Positions 7,615-16,000 of a stretch of 35,680 bases of DNA are shown here, piece after piece; the first letter of the stretch is position 1, and each line of letters begins with the position of its first letter. Source of the stretch: a virus; the IMG/VR virus record IMGVR_UViG_3300043395_000082, positions 1 through 35,680 of that record; one strand, given 5' to 3'. Position numbers and translations under genes: made by a program. The notes under the pieces were generated by a model. That model worked only from the letters and a program-made list of their open reading frames with translations, had not been told where the DNA came from and did no database searches.

Positions 7615-8712
7615 ATGGAAATCAAAGTAAGATCACTAGATGCAGTTGAGCCAAAGAGCATGCAGGAAGTTGAACAAGAGCTTCTTGAAAAACATGAAAG
7701 GGAAATCAACGGTGAAGTACAAGTTGGCTTGGATACTTCTAATATTGACAATGCAGTTCAAGATAGTCAGCCTGAAGAGGATGAGCTATCGGAAGAAAAG
7801 GTTCTTTCATATATTGGTAAGAGATACAACAAGCAGATAAACTCATTTGATGAGTTGATGGAACAGAGACAAAGCAATGAAGAGTTGCCTGAGGATGTCG
7901 CTGCTTATTTGAATTATAAGAAGGAGACTGGGCGTGGCTTCGATGACTTCGTGAAACTCAAGAAGGATTACGATGCTATGGACCCAGATACCTTGCTTAG
8001 AGAGTACCTTGCAGATACGCAGCAGAATCTTGACGCTGAGGATATCGATGTCTTAATGGAGGAGTATACCTTCGATGAGGACTTGGATGAGGAGTCAAAG
8101 ATTAAGCGTACAAAGATTGCAAGAAAGAAAGCTATTGCCGAGGCGAAGAATTACTTCAACTCTCAGAAAGAGAAATATAAGTTCCCGCTTGAGTCAAGTG
8201 GAATGGGCTTGTCTCAGGAAGAGAAGGAGGAGTTTGAAGCCTATCGTCAATATACAAAACAGTCAAAGACTGTACAGGAGGAGAGTGATCGGAAGCGTAG
8301 ATGGTTCGACCAAAAAACAGATGAGGTCTTTAGTAAAGACTTTAAAGGATTTGAGTTCGATGTCAACGATAAGAAGATTGTATTTGCTCCGGCATCTGCT
8401 GCTGAACTAAAGTCAATTCAGTCTAGTCCAATGAACTTCGTTAATAAGTTCTTGGATGACAGTGGTTTGATTAAGGATGCAGCTGGATACCACAGGTCTT
8501 TGTCTATCGCTATGAATCCTGAGAAGTTTGCCAAGTTCTTTTATGAGCAAGGCCAAGCGGATGCTACTGATGACGTTTTACGTAAGACCAAAAATATAAA
8601 TATGTCTGAGCGTAGAGCTCCAGAGGTTGCTACTAAGGGAGGAATGCAGGTGAGGGCGGTTGCTCCAGATTCTGGAAAGGGTCTAAAAATCCGCAGTATT
8701 AAAAAAATGTAA
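7615..8712 (+). CDS. Probable scaffolding protein
   Basis: A 365-aa, very acidic and charged protein placed between portal and major capsid protein, the usual place of a scaffold. It is rich in Glu, Asp, Lys and Gln and predicted to be largely helical. It has acidic stretches (SQPEEDELSEEKVLSYIGKR; EYTFDEDLDEESKIKRTKIA) and a basic C-terminus (KGLKIRSIKKM) of the type that contacts capsid protein in other scaffolds. Residues 250-330 (FEFDVNDKKIVFAPASAAEL and onward) look more folded. No protease motif is seen, so it is not a protease-scaffold fusion. Scaffolds diverge fast, so the call rests on composition and position. A candidate promoter lies just upstream. Confidence 0.65.
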   Translation: MEIKVRSLDAVEPKSMQEVEQELLEKHEREINGEVQVGLDTSNIDNAVQDSQPEEDELSEEKVLSYIGKRYNKQINSFDELMEQRQSNEELPEDVAAYLNYKKETGRGFDDFVKLKKDYDAMDPDTLLREYLADTQQNLDAEDIDVLMEEYTFDEDLDEESKIKRTKIARKKAIAEAKNYFNSQKEKYKFPLESSGMGLSQEEKEEFEAYRQYTKQSKTVQEESDRKRRWFDQKTDEVFSKDFKGFEFDVNDKKIVFAPASAAELKSIQSSPMNFVNKFLDDSGLIKDAAGYHRSLSIAMNPEKFAKFFYEQGQADATDDVLRKTKNINMSERRAPEVATKGGMQVRAVAPDSGKGLKIRSIKKM

Positions 8713-8734
8713 CAACTAAAAACAAAACAAAACA
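8713..8734 (+). promoter_or_regulatory. A-rich translation leader of the capsid gene
   Basis: The gap between the scaffold stop and the capsid ATG reads CAACTAAAAACAAAACAAAACA, with no Shine-Dalgarno. The repeated AAAAC/AAAC pattern is the same type as at 578-590 and 33259-33270 and probably gives strong initiation for the most expressed virion gene. Confidence 0.45.
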
Positions 8735-10156
8735 ATGGCAGTATTAAATACCCCGGGATATCAGTTGCAGCCAAGTGCTGAGCAAGTCCCTTTATCAACT
8801 AATTACATTACCAACTTTGACTTCTTGAACCAGTATCTTCCTGATACTTATGAGAAAGAATTCGAGCGTTATGGTAACAGAACAGTAGCTTCATTCCTTC
8901 GAATGGTAGGTGCTGAGATGCCGTCTAACTCTGACATGATCAAGTGGGCTGAGCAAGGTCGTTTGCATACCAAGTATGTAAACTGTGATTCTAACGCAGC
9001 TGCTGCTGCTGACACCGCTACTATCACTGTAAACGATTCTAACGTAAGTGGAATTGCAATCCGTGTTGGTCAGACTGTATTCATTTCTGAAAACTCTACA
9101 GGTCTTTCTAACAAAGGTATTGTTACCGCTGTCAACACTACTGCTGACACATTTGATGTAGCTTACTACGAAGCTGGTGGACAGACTTTCCCTGGAACTA
9201 ACCCTCTTTCTGTTTGGATCTACGGTTCTGAATTTAAGAAAGGTACTCTAGGAATGATTGGTTCTTTGGAAGCTGAAGACGAAATCTTCGACAACTCTCC
9301 AATCATCATCAAGGACAAGTACGCTGTATCTGGTTCTGACATGGCTCAGATTGGATGGGTAGAAGTAACTACTGAGAATGGTGCTACTGGATACCTTTGG
9401 TATTTGAAGTCTGAGCACGAGACTCGTCTACGTTTCGAGGACTACCTTGAGACTGCAATGATTGAAGCAGTTCCTGCTGAGGCTGGTTCAGGTGTAGCAA
9501 CTCAAACTGCTAACTCTCAGGTTGGTAACAAAGGTTCTGAAGGTATCTTCTACGTTGTGAACAATCGTGGTAACGTATGGGGTGGTGGTAACCCAACTAC
9601 TCTTGCTGACTTTGATAGCATCATCTCTCGTCTTGACAAGCAGGGATCTATCGAAGAGAACGTAATCTTCGTTAACAGAGCGTTCAGCTTTGACATCGAT
9701 GATATGTTGGCATCTCAGAACAGTTACGGAGCAAATGGTACCTCTTATGGTTTGTTCAACAACGACAGAGACATGGCTTTGAATCTTGGATTCACTGGCT
9801 TCCGTAGAGGTTATGACTTCTATAAGTCTGACTGGAAGTACTTGAACGATCCTACTATGCGTGGCGGTTTGCCAACTGGTGGTTCTGCTTCTGGCACTGT
9901 AACCGGTCTATTGGTTCCTGCTGGATCTACTACTGTGTATGACCAAATCCTTGGTAAGAACGCTAAGCGTCCATTCTTGCACGTTCGTTACAGAGCTTCT
10001 GAGACTGAAGACAGACGTTACAAGACTTGGATTACTGGTTCTGCTGGTGGAGCACAGACTAGCGATCTTGACGCAATGGAGGTAAACTTCCTATCTGAGC
10101 GTTGTGTATGTACCTTGGGTGCAAACAACTTCGTATTGTTCAGATACGGATCCTAA
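8735..10156 (+). CDS. Major capsid protein
   Basis: A 473-aa protein following the scaffold candidate. The N-terminus (TNYITNFDFLNQYLPDTYEK, then FERYGNRTVASFLRMVGAEM) and the C-terminus (YKTWITGSAGGAQTSDLDAM, then FLSERCVCTLGANNFVLFRY) have the alternation expected of an HK97-like shell protein. Residues about 95-165 (ADTATITVNDSNVSGIAIRV, then SNKGIVTAVNTTADTFDVAY) look like an inserted small beta domain. Codon use is strongly biased to a limited set (GGT, AAC, GCT, TCT, CGT), different from neighbouring genes and typical of the most highly translated phage gene. It is followed by a strong hairpin at 10168-10189. There is no sign of proteolytic processing, and no separate decoration gene that I recognise. 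Confidence 0.88.
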   Translation: MAVLNTPGYQLQPSAEQVPLSTNYITNFDFLNQYLPDTYEKEFERYGNRTVASFLRMVGAEMPSNSDMIKWAEQGRLHTKYVNCDSNAAAAADTATITVNDSNVSGIAIRVGQTVFISENSTGLSNKGIVTAVNTTADTFDVAYYEAGGQTFPGTNPLSVWIYGSEFKKGTLGMIGSLEAEDEIFDNSPIIIKDKYAVSGSDMAQIGWVEVTTENGATGYLWYLKSEHETRLRFEDYLETAMIEAVPAEAGSGVATQTANSQVGNKGSEGIFYVVNNRGNVWGGGNPTTLADFDSIISRLDKQGSIEENVIFVNRAFSFDIDDMLASQNSYGANGTSYGLFNNDRDMALNLGFTGFRRGYDFYKSDWKYLNDPTMRGGLPTGGSASGTVTGLLVPAGSTTVYDQILGKNAKRPFLHVRYRASETEDRRYKTWITGSAGGAQTSDLDAMEVNFLSERCVCTLGANNFVLFRYGS

Positions 10157-10167
10157 TTGTAAATAAT

Positions 10168-10199
10168 GGAGGGGCCGATTGGCCTCTCCTTTACCTTTA
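10168..10199 (+). terminator. Hairpin after the capsid gene (terminator or transcript-end processing site)
   Basis: GGAGGGGCC (10168-10176), loop GATT, GGCCTCTCC (10181-10189), then TTTACCTTT. The 9-bp stem is complete if one G-U pair is allowed, which works only in plus-strand RNA. The T run is interrupted by two Cs, so partial termination or mRNA 3'-end protection is more likely than full termination. Confidence 0.6.
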
Positions 10200-10212
10200 A
10201 ATAAACAAGACA

Positions 10213-10437
10213 ATGGCAAAGAAAGTAATCGGACCAGGTCCAAAGAAGGCTGTGATGCCAGGACAAAAGTTAAAAGAAAGTGCTACCGCAGTATTGGCTG
10301 CTAAGAAATTGGTAAGCGATAAGAAGAAGGCAGCAGAGTTGAAAGCAGCTAAGATGATGGTTGGAGCAGCGTCTACTAAAAACAAGCCTGTTCTAAACAC
10401 CAAGAAGGTTGTTATCAAAGCTAAGTATCCATATTAA
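10213..10437 (+). CDS. Small lysine/alanine-rich basic protein
   Basis: A 74-aa protein with about 19 Lys and only three or four acidic residues. It starts MAKKVIGPGPKKAVMPGQKL and ends KKVVIKAKYPY. It lies between two hairpins, 57 bases after the capsid stop, with leader AAATAAACAAGACA before the ATG. The middle is an Ala/Lys helix (AVLAAKKLVSDKKKAAELKA). The very high charge suggests nucleic-acid binding, for example a small capsid-internal protein, or a ribosome- or DNA-associated one. No family is recognised. The presence of a real start context and of flanking terminator-like hairpins supports a genuine, separately dosed gene. Confidence 0.6.
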   Translation: MAKKVIGPGPKKAVMPGQKLKESATAVLAAKKLVSDKKKAAELKAAKMMVGAASTKNKPVLNTKKVVIKAKYPY

Positions 10438-10443
10438 TTAACT

Positions 10444-10473
10444 GAGGGGGTCGCTGTGACTCCCTCTATTTTC
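10444..10473 (+). terminator. Hairpin after the small basic gene
   Basis: GAGGGGGTC (10444-10452), loop GCTGT, GACTCCCTC (10458-10466), then TATTTTC. This is a 9-bp stem with one G-U pair in plus-strand RNA. The stem design resembles the hairpin at 10168. The weak T run again suggests partial termination. Confidence 0.6.
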
Positions 10474-10492
10474 AAATTTTAAATTTAATCAA

Positions 10493-11242
10493 ATGAAAAA
10501 AAATGTCACTAGCACGGACAAAATCTATAAGTTAAAAGGAGAAGCTGCTCCGTTATCTTATACGTTACCATCAAGAAACACAAGAAGATATCCTCTTCTT
10601 TATTTTGATGAAGAGAATAATGTAAACAGACCGCTGAGATACGCTATCAACCAGAGGTCTCCATTTGAGGATGAGCAGGATGGTAATGCCATCGTTGAGC
10701 CAGTAATCTTCGAGAATGGATTTTTAAGTGTACCAAAAAATAACCCAGTCCTTCAGCAGTTCTTACACTATCACCCACTTAATGGCAGAGCCTTTATTGA
10801 GGTTGACAATGAGAAGGATGCTGCTACTGAGGTAGAGAGACTTACATCTGAGGTTGACGCATTGATTGAAGCAAGACAACTTAGTATCGATCAGCTTGAG
10901 GTGGTATCAAGAGTACTATTCAATAAGGACCCAAATAGATTTACTACTGCTGAGTTAAAGCGTGATGTATTAATCTATGCCAAGAGAGACCCAAGAGGTT
11001 TCCTAAATATCTTAAATGACCCTATGCTTAAGTTGCAGTCAAATGTTCACGTGTTCTTTGAGCAAAAACTATTGACTTTCAGAAATGGCAACAAGGAGGT
11101 TTGGTTTAACACTGGATCTAATAAGAGAAAGATGTTGACCGTTCCTTTCGGTGAGGACCCATACTTCTGTGTTGCTGAATATTTAAAGACAGATGAAGGA
11201 ATTACTGTTTTGAAAATGTTAGAAAATAACTTAGATTTGTAA
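10493..11242 (+). CDS. Virion-module protein of unknown function (249 aa)
   Basis: It lies between the capsid and neck genes, isolated by terminator-like hairpins on both sides. The leader is AAATTTAATCAAATG, nearly identical to that of the scaffold gene (AAATTTAATTAAATG). The N-terminus is basic (KYKL-type start, then YTLPSRNTRRYPLLYFDEEN). The middle (about 105-175) has coiled-coil character (ATEVERLTSEVDALIEARQL), followed by RFTTAELKRDVLIYAKRDPR, which looks like a SAP-type or helix-hairpin element. The C-terminus is a mixed alpha/beta region. I do not recognise a family. A capsid-associated or head-completion protein is plausible from position. Confidence 0.6.
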   Translation: MKKNVTSTDKIYKLKGEAAPLSYTLPSRNTRRYPLLYFDEENNVNRPLRYAINQRSPFEDEQDGNAIVEPVIFENGFLSVPKNNPVLQQFLHYHPLNGRAFIEVDNEKDAATEVERLTSEVDALIEARQLSIDQLEVVSRVLFNKDPNRFTTAELKRDVLIYAKRDPRGFLNILNDPMLKLQSNVHVFFEQKLLTFRNGNKEVWFNTGSNKRKMLTVPFGEDPYFCVAEYLKTDEGITVLKMLENNLDL

Positions 11243-11282
11243 CGTAGTTTTTCATGGTTCACATAGATAGATGATTAAAAAT

Positions 11283-11311
11283 GGGGGTGTAATAACACCC
11301 TCTTTTTTTTT
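11283..11311 (+). terminator. Intrinsic terminator between capsid and neck gene groups
   Basis: GGGGGTGT (11283-11290), loop AATA, ACACCCTC (11295-11302), then nine Ts (11303-11311). The 8-bp stem has one G-U pair. Of the three hairpins in this region it is the only one with a long uninterrupted T run, so it is the best true rho-independent terminator in the window. A TATATTTG box follows at once. Confidence 0.8.
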
Positions 11312-11314
11312 GTT

Positions 11315-11322
11315 TATATTTG
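11315..11322 (+). promoter_or_regulatory. Candidate -7 element (TAnnTTTG) before the neck genes
   Basis: TATATTTG matches the Bacteroidota -7 consensus and lies four bases after the terminator's T run, 13 bases before the ATG at 11336. No TTG is found 17-23 bases upstream, so only half of a promoter is visible. Confidence 0.3.
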
Positions 11323-11335
11323 TAAAAAGACTAGA

Positions 11336-12079
11336 ATGATCAACTCAGTTAGAAATACCGTATTGGCAATTCTGAACAAGAATAATTACGGATACATCTC
11401 ACCTTCTGACTTCAACCTGTTTGCCAAGCAGGCACAGCTAGAAATCTTTGAAGAGTATTTTTCTGGGTATAACGACTTGATTAACAAGGAGAATGCTCGT
11501 GTATCTGGTACAGATTATGCTGATCAGAAGAAGGCATTAGAAGAAGCAATCGAAACGTTTGTAGTTACATCAACACTTACTCAAGTTGCTCCAGCGACAA
11601 ATAGATTTTATCTGCCATCGGTTACTACGACTGGCTTTGATTACTTCATGATTAACAAGGTCTTGTGTTACGATGCATCTGGTGTTACTAGAGTATTCAA
11701 GGCTGAGGCTGAGAAGGTTACACATGGAAAAATTACACTGCTAGTGAACTCTAACTTGACTGCGCCTACGGAGAACTTCCCTGCGTATACTCAAGAGGGT
11801 AGTATACTAACGGTATACCCTACGACAATCAACTTGGCTAACGAGGTGGATGCCAATTACATAAGATACCCTAAGGACCCTAAGTGGACGTTTACTACGT
11901 TGACTAATGGCGAGCCTGTGTTCAATCAATCTCCAGGGCTGGGATACCAAGACTTCGAGTTACCTATCGAGGACGAGATAAAATTAGTTTCAAAGATTCT
12001 TCAGTACGCTGGTATGTCTATTCGTGAGATTGAGGCAGTGCAGTTTGGTGGTGCTGAGGAACAAAAACAATCTGTATAA
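11336..12079 (+). CDS. Head-to-tail adaptor / neck protein
   Basis: A 247-aa protein, first gene after the terminator at 11283-11311. The N-terminus (YGYISPSDFNLFAKQAQLEI) is a helical bundle of the type found in podovirus adaptor proteins. The centre carries beta-structure with TEGSILTVYPTTI-like strands (residues QEGSILTVYPTTINLANEVD, then NYIRYPKDPKW). The C-terminus (FELPIEDEIKLVSKILQYAG, then MSIREIEAVQ) is helical. This 'ELP..IEDEIK.VSKIL.YAG' ending is a pattern I recall in neck proteins of Bacteroidota podoviruses. It would dock under the portal and hold the next ring. There is no catalytic motif. The next gene starts two bases later. Confidence 0.65.
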   Translation: MINSVRNTVLAILNKNNYGYISPSDFNLFAKQAQLEIFEEYFSGYNDLINKENARVSGTDYADQKKALEEAIETFVVTSTLTQVAPATNRFYLPSVTTTGFDYFMINKVLCYDASGVTRVFKAEAEKVTHGKITLLVNSNLTAPTENFPAYTQEGSILTVYPTTINLANEVDANYIRYPKDPKWTFTTLTNGEPVFNQSPGLGYQDFELPIEDEIKLVSKILQYAGMSIREIEAVQFGGAEEQKQSV

Positions 12080-12081
12080 TC

Positions 12082-13008
12082 ATGGCATACATCACTCAAT
12101 ATCAGTATTACGAAAACGGTGGAAATCAACCAGTAGATAAGAACTGGGGGTCCTATCAGTACGTTAGCCTTCAGGATATTGTCAACAACTACTTGTTGAT
12201 GTACGCTGGCAACCATTCTTTGGTAAATAACGAGGAGCGGTATAAAATTCTATTCCATGCTAAGAGAGCAATACAGGAACTAAACTACGATGCATTTAAG
12301 CAAATAAAAGTTCTTGAATTAACTGTTGACGATACGCTGAAATATATCTTGCCATCTGACTACGTGAACTGGGTTCGAGTTAACCTATACAGAGATGGCT
12401 ACTTGAGACCACTTACTGAGAACATTCAGGTGCTGTCTGCTAAGGCTTACTTGCAGGATCAGACAGGGAAGATTCTTTTTGATCAGCAGGGTAATGCATT
12501 GTCTCCTGAGTATTCAGAGATTGACTTGCAGAGATTGGCTGGTACCAAGAAGAGTATATACTTGAATCCAGATAGCCGTTACGATGGCGAAGAAGGATGG
12601 GACTTGGGTGATGGCAACTGGTGCTTTGAGTATGGACTAGGACAGAGATATGGTCTTAATACTGAGACTGCCAACTTTAATCCTACGTTTAATATTGATA
12701 CCAAGAGTGGTGTGATTAACTTCAACTCAGACATGTACGGTCAGTCAGTTATCCTTGAGTACATATCAGATGGTATGGAGAATGGTGATGACTCAATTAT
12801 TAGCGTGAATAAATTGTTTGAAAAGTTTATTTATGCGTACATTACGTATGAGATTCTAAACGCTAAGCTTGGAGTTCAAGAGTACATTGTGAATCGTGCA
12901 AGAAAAGAGAAGACTGCACTATTGAGAAACTCTAAAATCAGATTAAGCAACATTCATCCGGGTAGACTATTGATGAACCTACGTGGTATGGACAAGTGGT
13001 TGAAATAA
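12082..13008 (+). CDS. Neck/tail ring protein (tail tubular A-like)
   Basis: A 308-aa protein. Helices at 45-75 (ERYKILFHAKRAIQELNYDA) are followed by KVLELTVDDTLKYILPSDYV, where 'LPsDYV.wVrV.ly' is the recurring phrase of podovirus tail-tubular-A/gp11-like ring proteins. The middle includes two Tyr/Asp/Gly-rich loops (SRYDGEEGWDLGDGNWCFEY). Strands (VINFNSDMYGQSVILEYISD) and C-terminal helices with KLFEKFIYAYITYEILNAKL end the fold. It starts two bases after the previous gene and is followed one base later by the large tail protein, so the three are probably one translation unit. Position equals T7 gene 11. Confidence 0.68.
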   Translation: MAYITQYQYYENGGNQPVDKNWGSYQYVSLQDIVNNYLLMYAGNHSLVNNEERYKILFHAKRAIQELNYDAFKQIKVLELTVDDTLKYILPSDYVNWVRVNLYRDGYLRPLTENIQVLSAKAYLQDQTGKILFDQQGNALSPEYSEIDLQRLAGTKKSIYLNPDSRYDGEEGWDLGDGNWCFEYGLGQRYGLNTETANFNPTFNIDTKSGVINFNSDMYGQSVILEYISDGMENGDDSIISVNKLFEKFIYAYITYEILNAKLGVQEYIVNRARKEKTALLRNSKIRLSNIHPGRLLMNLRGMDKWLK

Positions 13009-13009
13009 T

Positions 13010-16000
13010 ATGGCGAATATTACTAGGAATTTCATAGCTGGCAGAATGAATAAAGTCGTTGATGAGCGACTTATTCCTGATGGAGAGTATATCGATGCTC
13101 TTAATGTTCGCATGGGTTCTACTGAGAACTCAGAGATTGGTGTGATTGAGAACACTAAAGGGAACACCAAACTAACCACGCTAAAGTACATTAATGGAAC
13201 TGCTCTTAGTACATCCGCTAGATGCATAGGAACGATTACTGATAGCAGCAAGGAGACTGTATACTGGTTTATCCATGACTCTAACTTTGGTGTTGGAGCC
13301 ACTGGTAAATTGGACATGATTGTTTCATTCAACGTGTACAATAATATACTAACGTACCACGTTATTAGTATTAATGATGGTGGTGGGGATAATACCACGC
13401 TGAACTTTAACCCAGGCTATTTAATTACTGGTGTCAACATTATTGACAACCTGTTATTTTTTACTGATGACTACAACCCACCACGGGTAATTAACCTAGA
13501 TAAGAACTATCCAGATCCTGTAGGCAACATTGACCAGTTTAGTGCTGAGTCTATTCTTGTTATCAAGAAGCCACCAGTTGAGTCTCCTAGTGTTGAACTT
13601 ATCAATACTGGTAATGAAGAGAACTACTTAGAGAGTAGGTTCATTTGCTTTGCTTATCGGTATCAGTATGAGGATGGTGAGTACTCGGCTACATCTCAGT
13701 GGTCTGCTCCTGCTTTTGAGCCTAAAGCTTTTGACTTTAGCATCAACAGCTACTTGAATGATGGGATGCAGAATAAATTCAATACTGCAATTGTAACGTA
13801 CAATACTGGTGGTCCACTAGTGAAAGGTATTGATTTGTTGTTTAAGGATACCACAACTAATGTCATTAAGGTCATTGAGAAGCTTAACAAGGCTGACCTA
13901 GGTCTGGTTGATAATAAGAACGAAAAATTCACATTCACAAATAGCAAGATATTCACTATCCTTCCGGAGAGTGAGTTACTTAGACTATTTGACAACGTGC
14001 CATTGCTTGCTAAGGCTCAGACTATTATGGGTAATAGGCTAATGTATGGCAACTACGTTGAGGGATACGACATGTTAGATGAGAATGGTAATCCAGTACA
14101 ACTTGATTATAGCACTGAGCTAATATCAGAAGATATTGGAATTGCTCAATTACCAAATACACTTGCAACAGGTACCTATAATTTTGGAGTTACTCAGACA
14201 ATTAATGATTCAGTTGTTTATATAGATTTAGGATCTGTAGATTTGGTTGAAGGTTCATCTATAAATGTTGAGCTAAGATTTGATCACGATTCATTTGCTG
14301 GTGATACTCCATTCCCTACAGAAACAACTGACAATATTTCAATTACGTTCTTATTTACTTTACCTACAAATTATAATTCTGTATATGAACTTGCAACCAG
14401 CGTAGAGTTTCAAAATGCAGTAGGTGATTTAGCAAATATACAGCCAGTAGCTACTTCTTGTAACGGTGTAACGCTTACTGATCAGTCTAATTGTGCTATC
14501 CCAAATAATCTAGATGCACTTATTAAGTATCAAAGTGGTATTAGTGCATCTGGTCAGGGCATAGGAATAATTACATCTCCTGCTAGTTCATCAATTGGCT
14601 TTCAGTTGTTGACAATGAGATATGTAAACAATACTACTACACCTACATTTAATGTGTATGAGTACTATTCCATATCTTATGTAGATGCATTCTATCAAAA
14701 AATAAACTCATCAAGAAGCTTACATAGCAACAGAGGTTATGAGATTGGCATAGTGTACATGGATGACTTCAATCGGTCAACTACTGCATTGGTTAGTTCA
14801 AACAATACTGTTAACGTACCATGTTCCGCATCTGATACAAAAAACTCTATTCAAGTTACAATTCCTATAGAACAAAAGCCCCCATATTGGGCCACAAGAT
14901 ACAAGTTTGTAATTAAGCCAGATGAGGAAAATTACGACACAATATATACTAGTATATACTTTAATGACCCTCTTACTAACAATGCATACTTTCTTTTAGA
15001 AGGAGAGAATGCTAGAAAAATTGAGACTGGGGATAGACTTATTGTAAAGGCAGATACTGATGGTCCAACAAATACCTGTACGTATGCTACAGTACTTGAG
15101 AAAGAATCTAAGGCTTCTGACTTTATTCAGATACCAAGTGAACTAGATCCTAACGTTGATATTCCTGTTCCATCAGGTGTTTATATGAAGATTAATCCTA
15201 ATAACTTTTCAGTTGTTGTGGATGAGCTTGCTTTAATTGCTCCTGGTACTATTGAGGCTGAGGAAAATAATCCTGGAGATTACCCTGTATTACAATACCC
15301 AATGAATAGATATGATTCAGTATCTTCTTCATGGGTAGATTATGATGTTCCAGCTGGTAGTCGTATCAGAATGAAGATTGAGTTTGAAAGGCTTGGAGCT
15401 GGTCAAGGTAATGGAGATTGTGGAAGACGTATATATACTCTTGAGAAAGAATTCATTGCATCTGAATCATATAACAATATGAAAGACTGGTGGGATGGAG
15501 ACAATGTGTTTCAAGTATTAGATGATGGTACATCAGAGTTAGGAGCAGGACAAAATCCTATTGAAAATGTTTATGATGATTCGCTTGCAACTGGATCTAT
15601 ATCAACTGCTATACCATCGATTGACAATGAAACTAAAAACTATTACAGATTCTATCAATACCCAAGTACTCCTGGTCCAAACAAGGATAAGATTGTTCTT
15701 TTAATATCTGGAACAATTAGATGTAATGGTGCTACACAAAAGAAAAAAAGAAGATCAAGCGTTACTGCAACATTTGAGGTATTCAGAGCTGATACTACGT
15801 TGATATTTGAAACTGAGCCATCAAATGCATTGCCAGACGTATTCTTTGAAAATGAATTATCATTCCCTATTATCAATGGTTTCCATACTGGTAATGTCCA
15901 AACTCAAACAGGAGGCCAGCCAGCTATAATAGATACTAAATTCTTTAACTGCTTCTGCTTTGGAAATGGAGCTGAAAGTTATAAGATACGTGATTCAATT

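Noticed and set aside
12979-13398. Minus-strand open frame of 139 codons
   Set aside because: Antisense to the start of the tail stabilisation gene; low-complexity Ser/Leu/Val composition, no start context.
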